From: Bacteroidales bacterium
GTDB lineage: Bacteria; Bacteroidota; Bacteroidia; Bacteroidales; GWA2-32-17
Length of the DNA stretch: 56,230 nucleotides
Assembly (NCBI GenBank): GCA_013314715.1
Contig: JABUFC010000020.1
Span: 1 to 56,230 of the forward strand
Direction of reading: 5' to 3'
Shown here piece after piece: positions 52,601-56,230 of the stretch. Position numbers and translations under genes: made by a program. The stretch's first letter is position 1. Each line of letters begins with the position of its first letter. Under the pieces are notes generated by a model, which saw nothing but the letters and a program-made list of their open reading frames with translations, ran no database searches and had not been told where the DNA came from.

Positions 52601-55600
52601 TATTGCCACCCGTATAAGGACTTGTACAAGCTGCATCAGTAAATAGATTGGTGTTAGGTAACCATGTAAATTGGTTATAATTGCTTGCACCGGCAGTTAC
52701 TTCAAGTAATTTTACTTCGTTATTACATACCGTAGCATCGGATGTAATGGTAATTGGAGTAGAAGAACTTACAGTTGCTGTAACAGCAATGCGTGGACTA
52801 GAACAAATTGCTTGACCGTTAATTATAAATTTAGGTCTCTTGTTTTGCGTTGCAGTTGCTAATGTTGTAGCACAAAGTGTGCTTGCAGGGGTATTATCAA
52901 CTCTATAATAAGCTTGAGCAGCATAAGTAGTATTATCGTATTTTACAGTAGCACTTGTGCCTCCAGCATTATTATTACTCCAGCAAAATTCTACTACTAA
53001 ATTAGATATACCATCCCAATTGTAAGGAGTTGTAAAAGTTATTGTATTAATGCCAGTATTAAGCGTATAAGCCGGGTTTGAATATACATTGGTTAAGCCA
53101 CTTTCGAATGTAGTTGTTAAAGCATTATTGCTGGTAGCACCGATGCTAAAATTAAAATCTTGATAGGTTGTGCCATTGGCTACTACATCGAAAGCTAATG
53201 AATTAATAGTTCCAGCAGAAAATCCAGCAGCTTGTAGTTCTGAAGCGAGAATTAAATATTGCGATTTTAGACCACCATAAAAATGATAAAATGGACTTTC
53301 ATAACTTGTACTAGTTGTAGAGCCAGTACCAACAGTAGCAACTGCTGGATTTGTGGTTTCAGCAGCTACATAATAATTGGTTGTTGAAGCAATAATAGGA
53401 GTAGTAAAGGGCGAACCAGTTCCTACTAAGTTGCCTCCGGTTGGTGCATCGTACCAATTGATCGTTGAGCCTGCTGTGGCAGTTGCTTCTAAATTGGCTT
53501 GACCTGCTCCGCATATAGCATCGGGGGTTGTGGTTAAAATTTTGTTAGCAAAATCGACAAAAATAGGGGTCGAACTTACTGTAACCGGTCCGTTAGCACA
53601 AGTTACATCGCACATAAAATAGGTGGGTTCGGTAATGGTATAGTTGTTTACGGTAGCACTTGTGGCTGATGGCATATCGGTATAATTTGTACCATCAGTC
53701 GATTTTTTCCATTGATAAGTAATGCCTGTTCCGGGAACTGCATTTTCTAAACTTAAGTTAATAGCGTCGTTAAAACAAACACTGGTATTGCTAGCTACAG
53801 TGTTGCCGGGTGTGGGAGTGGTACATGTAAAATTAGCTACTCCGTTAAACTCATCAGCACCCATATCGGGAGCAATACCCGTACCTGCATATCCAGTACT
53901 ACCTTGACGAATATCACCTTCTGCATCGGTATCAATACCTGGAATGGGTTGACCACCACTTTCAATCCCCGTACTTACAGTTGTTTGAATATGTAGATCG
54001 TAAGGATGAGTAATGGTATTTACAAATGGTGGCATATTGCTTATTGAAGCTGTTTCTCTAGGTGATACGGCTGTTTGAAAATCGCCAATGGTTTGGTAAG
54101 CATTGGTCCCATCGTAATATATTAAATTATTGGCAGAGGGAGTACCTGCATAAAACAAGTTGTTGTTACTTTGAGGAACGTATTTAGCCAAAGCCGTTTC
54201 GGCTCTTTGGAGAGCTACACAGCGTCCAGTACCGTTAGGAGTACTATTATTTACAAATATATTATTAACAAGTTTTACATTGGCAGGGGTAGTTGAAACA
54301 TACAAGGCAGCAGTTGAAAAATCTACTCCGGTTGAGGTTGCATCTAAATAAATAGTATTGTAATATAAATTTACATTAGTACCATTAATAGCAGCAATAC
54401 CGGCTACCGAAGGTGTAGTAGATGAAGCACTGGGAGTATATAATTCGGTAATTACATTGTTATATACACTAATATTTGTACCTGCTGAAATTGAAATACC
54501 GCCTACTGTTGAACTTGTACCACCAGCACTTATACCCGATATGATGTTATTATAAACATTAGAAACAGCATTGGTTCCCGAAGCAGTAATGTTAATAGCG
54601 TTAATGGAGCCTGATGATGTAGATAATGCAGCAATAAAGTTATTGTAAGTATTTGCTAATGTAGAATTTGTACCACCTGCTGTGATCCCAGTAATCGCAG
54701 CACCATTGCTAATGGTTTGTAAAATATTGTTGAAAATATGGTGAATGCCATAAGCGGTATAAATACAAGTAATAGCACTTGTTCCACCGGTTATGTTCTG
54801 AAATGAATTGTTCGAATAGATTTTTGTGGGAGCGCCTCCATCAGCGTCGTAAAAGCCATAAAAGCTCGTAGCTCCTGTTAAGCTTATATTATGAAATATA
54901 TTATGATCGAATGTTTTTACCACACCTGCAGGGCTTGAGGCATTACTGTAATAGCCATATACCGTACCACCTGCAACGTTTTTGTTTATTTGAATATCGT
55001 TGTTATTGGCAGTTACAGTACCGGAGGTTGGCATGGTATTGTTAGCATAAATAGCAGCTACAGTACCGGTTGTATTAGGAGTTAGTTGAAAAATATTTCC
55101 ATTGAAATATTCATTAAGCGAAGCACTTTGTTGATAAATACCATAAGCAACAGCTGAACTTGCAACAGTACTGTTTAAGTAATTTATAGTATTTCCATTT
55201 ACATTGGTAGTGAACTGTGCATTTAAGTTGTCTAAATGAATACCATAAGTGGCTGTGCTTGTTCCATTTGTTAAACTTATAGTATTATAATTGTAGGTAT
55301 TTACATAAGTTCCGGTTGTAGGTAAAGTTCCGGTATTATTATGATAAATACCACGAAGTGTACCAGCCGTACTTGTACCATTGCAAGTAATGGTATTGGT
55401 GTTTACAGTTACATTTAAGCAATTATTAATATAAATACCATTAACCGATCCACTAACTGAAACATAAGAAGAAAATGTTCCTGTTCTACCAAAGGTAATA
55501 GTATTATTATTTACTTGAACATCAGTAGCCATGTATGCTGTTGTTGGAGAGCCTACTAAAACAATACCAAGGTTTACGCTTGAAATGGTATTATGATTAA

Positions 55601-56213
55601 TATTCAAATAGCTAAAAGCACCTGTTTGAGCTGTAATGTCAGCTGTACTTGTCATATTTGTTGATGTATGGCGGCTGTTAGCATAAATACCAAAAGCATT
55701 TTGATAGGCTGCACCAAGTGTAATGTCGTTGTTTTGAATGGTACAGTGTTGAGGACCATCGGTTGTCGATGCATAAAACAATGCAACACCAAATTCAGTC
55801 ATGTTATTGCTTGATGCTGTTGTTGTTGTATTAGCAGCGTTTTCTTGCATAACAAAACCATCGATGGTAATGTAGTCGCCACCAATAATCTTAAAGAAAG
55901 CATCGTTTAAAGCACCTACAGTTAATGAGGCAGACGATGTAATGGTATTCCCATTACCTTTAATTAAAATAGGACTGTTAGGAGTACCGGAAGCAGTAAT
56001 TGAATACCCGCCCGATGGAGCGGTTTCGGGATTGCCTGCAGTAAGCTCAATAGTAACTCCGCCAGGACCTACACCCTGAGTGTTTAAATCGGTAATCGCA
56101 TCCGCAAGGGTTGCATAATCGCCGGGAATTGTTTTGGTTCCCGTAAGCTGCCCAAAGGTAAAGGTTACCCAGAGCAACATCATGGTTGTAAAAAATAAAC
56201 GTTTCATATTCAT
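49674..56213 (-). CDS. Giant surface protein with type IX secretion (T9SS type A) sorting domain
   Basis: The 2,179-residue protein has an N-terminal signal peptide (RLFFTTMMLLWVTFTFG). A long right-handed beta-helix region rich in Asn, Thr and Ser spans roughly residues 40-720, with many NxIxx-type turns such as YNTISLTNG. This is followed by Ig-like and adhesin-like modules (several CxxxxTVTVNNxPxP-type units, e.g. VCFNDAINLSLENAVPG). The last ~75 residues are the T9SS type A sorting domain: ISVSPNPAHNYTVVNLG, then IEIVAADGKVVYNA and GLYTVKVTTDGKTIQKKLVV. It should be exported by the type IX system and tethered or released. The start may be at 56213 or at the second Met (56207). Confidence 0.93.
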   Translation of the reverse strand: MNMKRLFFTTMMLLWVTFTFGQLTGTKTIPGDYATLADAITDLNTQGVGPGGVTIELTAGNPETAPSGGYSITASGTPNSPILIKGNGNTITSSASLTVGALNDAFFKIIGGDYITIDGFVMQENAANTTTTASSNNMTEFGVALFYASTTDGPQHCTIQNNDITLGAAYQNAFGIYANSRHTSTNMTSTADITAQTGAFSYLNINHNTISSVNLGIVLVGSPTTAYMATDVQVNNNTITFGRTGTFSSYVSVSGSVNGIYINNCLNVTVNTNTITCNGTSTAGTLRGIYHNNTGTLPTTGTYVNTYNYNTISLTNGTSTATYGIHLDNLNAQFTTNVNGNTINYLNSTVASSAVAYGIYQQSASLNEYFNGNIFQLTPNTTGTVAAIYANNTMPTSGTVTANNNDIQINKNVAGGTVYGYYSNASSPAGVVKTFDHNIFHNISLTGATSFYGFYDADGGAPTKIYSNNSFQNITGGTSAITCIYTAYGIHHIFNNILQTISNGAAITGITAGGTNSTLANTYNNFIAALSTSSGSINAINITASGTNAVSNVYNNIISGISAGGTSSTVGGISISAGTNISVYNNVITELYTPSASSTTPSVAGIAAINGTNVNLYYNTIYLDATSTGVDFSTAALYVSTTPANVKLVNNIFVNNSTPNGTGRCVALQRAETALAKYVPQSNNNLFYAGTPSANNLIYYDGTNAYQTIGDFQTAVSPRETASISNMPPFVNTITHPYDLHIQTTVSTGIESGGQPIPGIDTDAEGDIRQGSTGYAGTGIAPDMGADEFNGVANFTCTTPTPGNTVASNTSVCFNDAINLSLENAVPGTGITYQWKKSTDGTNYTDMPSATSATVNNYTITEPTYFMCDVTCANGPVTVSSTPIFVDFANKILTTTPDAICGAGQANLEATATAGSTINWYDAPTGGNLVGTGSPFTTPIIASTTNYYVAAETTNPAVATVGTGSTTSTSYESPFYHFYGGLKSQYLILASELQAAGFSAGTINSLAFDVVANGTTYQDFNFSIGATSNNALTTTFESGLTNVYSNPAYTLNTGINTITFTTPYNWDGISNLVVEFCWSNNNAGGTSATVKYDNTTYAAQAYYRVDNTPASTLCATTLATATQNKRPKFIINGQAICSSPRIAVTATVSSSTPITITSDATVCNNEVKLLEVTAGASNYNQFTWLPNTNLFTDAACTSPYTGGNNQQVYMKTNVAGTYQFVCNAYNTTTECGATDTVYITVLPASVTLTASPSNICLSGSTVLTVTPTTGFGTATFQFAESADGNSYTDISGANGFTYSSGILNSNTYYQWTASVGGNTCIQEQTLVMVNNPTITSTTPGSACGQGTITLSATANSGSTILWYDSLNAVYPIASGNSFITPLLTATEDYYVEPIIENLTFNLGPISDIPSAFASYGNYGMYFATTSAAVINSVDIYPSTAGTLNVVLVNNLGQVVNGRSFTITSGDISTTTKKTLNLDFFVPANATGWMLYYDLAIYRGSGTYAYPYSANGFSITGNTFNGNNITGGTRMYFYNWDVTTFCSGSRDQIVATITPAPPVSINSSASDVCANSAVTLTANSSNNDYTYAWSTGDNGQIITVNPPSSATFVVTATDPNTGCITTAETFVNVYPLPVATATVDNATITCGQTVQLTAGDLYSPEILLENYNGTTHSMTTVNTSTGGNPAAAAWTLRPDGYVYSSNTFHSPDNSQFIMSNSDAQGSGGTTHTELISMPFSSVGVDSVTIMMDHFYRHYTNGTAKVEIFDGTQWTTLQTWTSDQGNFTNFAHVVLPLNNSYLNNPNLQIRFVYDQSFGYYWAIDNAGINLYHANTLTWTSTPLGFSSNIYNPTDAPTATTEYNVVVTSSNNCTNTASVTVTVNNLPAPIVTVNNLCGVSELIASNYTGTLLWSTNETTDTITVTTNNPITVTYTDGACTSDAATATPAPIEIPTIPTVAPVTACFGETVDAFVASSNYNDFVWYADAGLTIPIGNGNTFQSQETNPGTYTYYVVALNGTCASDAATAMLTIFATPTVTITQNADTLYSSSNSGNQWHNSQGPIAGATDTSYVVTTEDDYYVVVTDANGCSAMSNSIHVIPTAIAQNQFASMISVSPNPAHNYTVVNLGSLNNAKIEIVAADGKVVYNASVKKNIETISLNGFATGLYTVKVTTDGKTIQKKLVVE

Positions 56214-56230
56214 TTAGTTTAGTTAATAAT

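Noticed and set aside
1-56230. Insertion sequences, prophage or integrase attachment sites
   Set aside because: No transposase, integrase, terminal inverted repeats or target duplications were seen; the only tRNA (33271-33344) has no integrase or repeat of its 3' end nearby.

Overview
The window is low-GC DNA from a Bacteroidota (Bacteroidetes) chromosome, most likely a Bacteroidales-like lineage. The signs are a C-terminal type IX secretion sorting domain on a 2,179-residue surface protein, a TonB receptor/DUF4249 pair, the long form of urocanate hydratase, a giant alpha-2-macroglobulin, and many promoters of the Bacteroidetes pattern (TTTG or TTG, about 20 nt, then TAnnTTTG). No species is assigned.

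Positions 1-20168 hold one type III-A CRISPR-Cas island. An array of 37 repeats of 37 bp and 36 spacers (3-2774) is followed by an AT-rich leader with a promoter reading leftward into the array (2981-3012). The adaptation genes cas2, a primase-polymerase (CAPP-type) gene and cas1 run leftward (3021-5487). cas6, cas10/csm1, a Fic-family gene, csm2, csm3, csm4 and csm5 run rightward (5543-13452). A second rightward, tightly overlapping unit (13546-20168) encodes an AAA ATPase, a Card1/Can2-like CARF nuclease, a CARF-adenosine deaminase (Cad1), a Nudix hydrolase, a CARF-HEPN RNase (Csx1/TM1812 type) and a small CARF-like protein that could be a ring nuclease.

Reading of how it works: Cas6 matures crRNAs and the Csm complex recognises phage transcripts. 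The Cas10 GGDD domain should then make cyclic oligoadenylates, which switch on three CARF effectors at once: a nuclease, an RNase and a deaminase reported in its family to turn ATP into ITP. The neighbouring Nudix enzyme could remove the ITP, and the last small gene could switch the signal off. The Fic gene inside the csm operon, the AAA gene, and the deaminase-Nudix pairing are the most unusual points. The spacers read mostly as coding sense on the + strand, so leftward-transcribed crRNAs would be antisense to target mRNA, as type III requires. Several spacers hit variants of the same target peptide, and three contain long perfect hairpins. Two repeats at the far-left end carry a shared 36-bp insertion.

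Positions 20347-33149 hold ordinary chromosomal genes: mscL, a second Nudix gene overlapping pyrE by start codon, an SRPBCC protein, the alpha-2-macroglobulin, trxB, DUF4249 and a TonB-dependent receptor. A tRNA-Pro(GGG) with its promoter and terminator lies at 33271-33344. Positions 33608-49580 hold a CPA2 antiporter, glmM, a LysM glucosaminidase, a leucyl aminopeptidase, RNase R, a small exported protein, apbE, hutU, an MFS transporter, and a three-gene amino-sugar cassette (NeuD-type acyltransferase, DegT aminotransferase, epimerase). The window ends with the type IX-secreted giant protein (49674-56213).

All calls come from reading the sequence and translations by eye; no database search or statistics were run.
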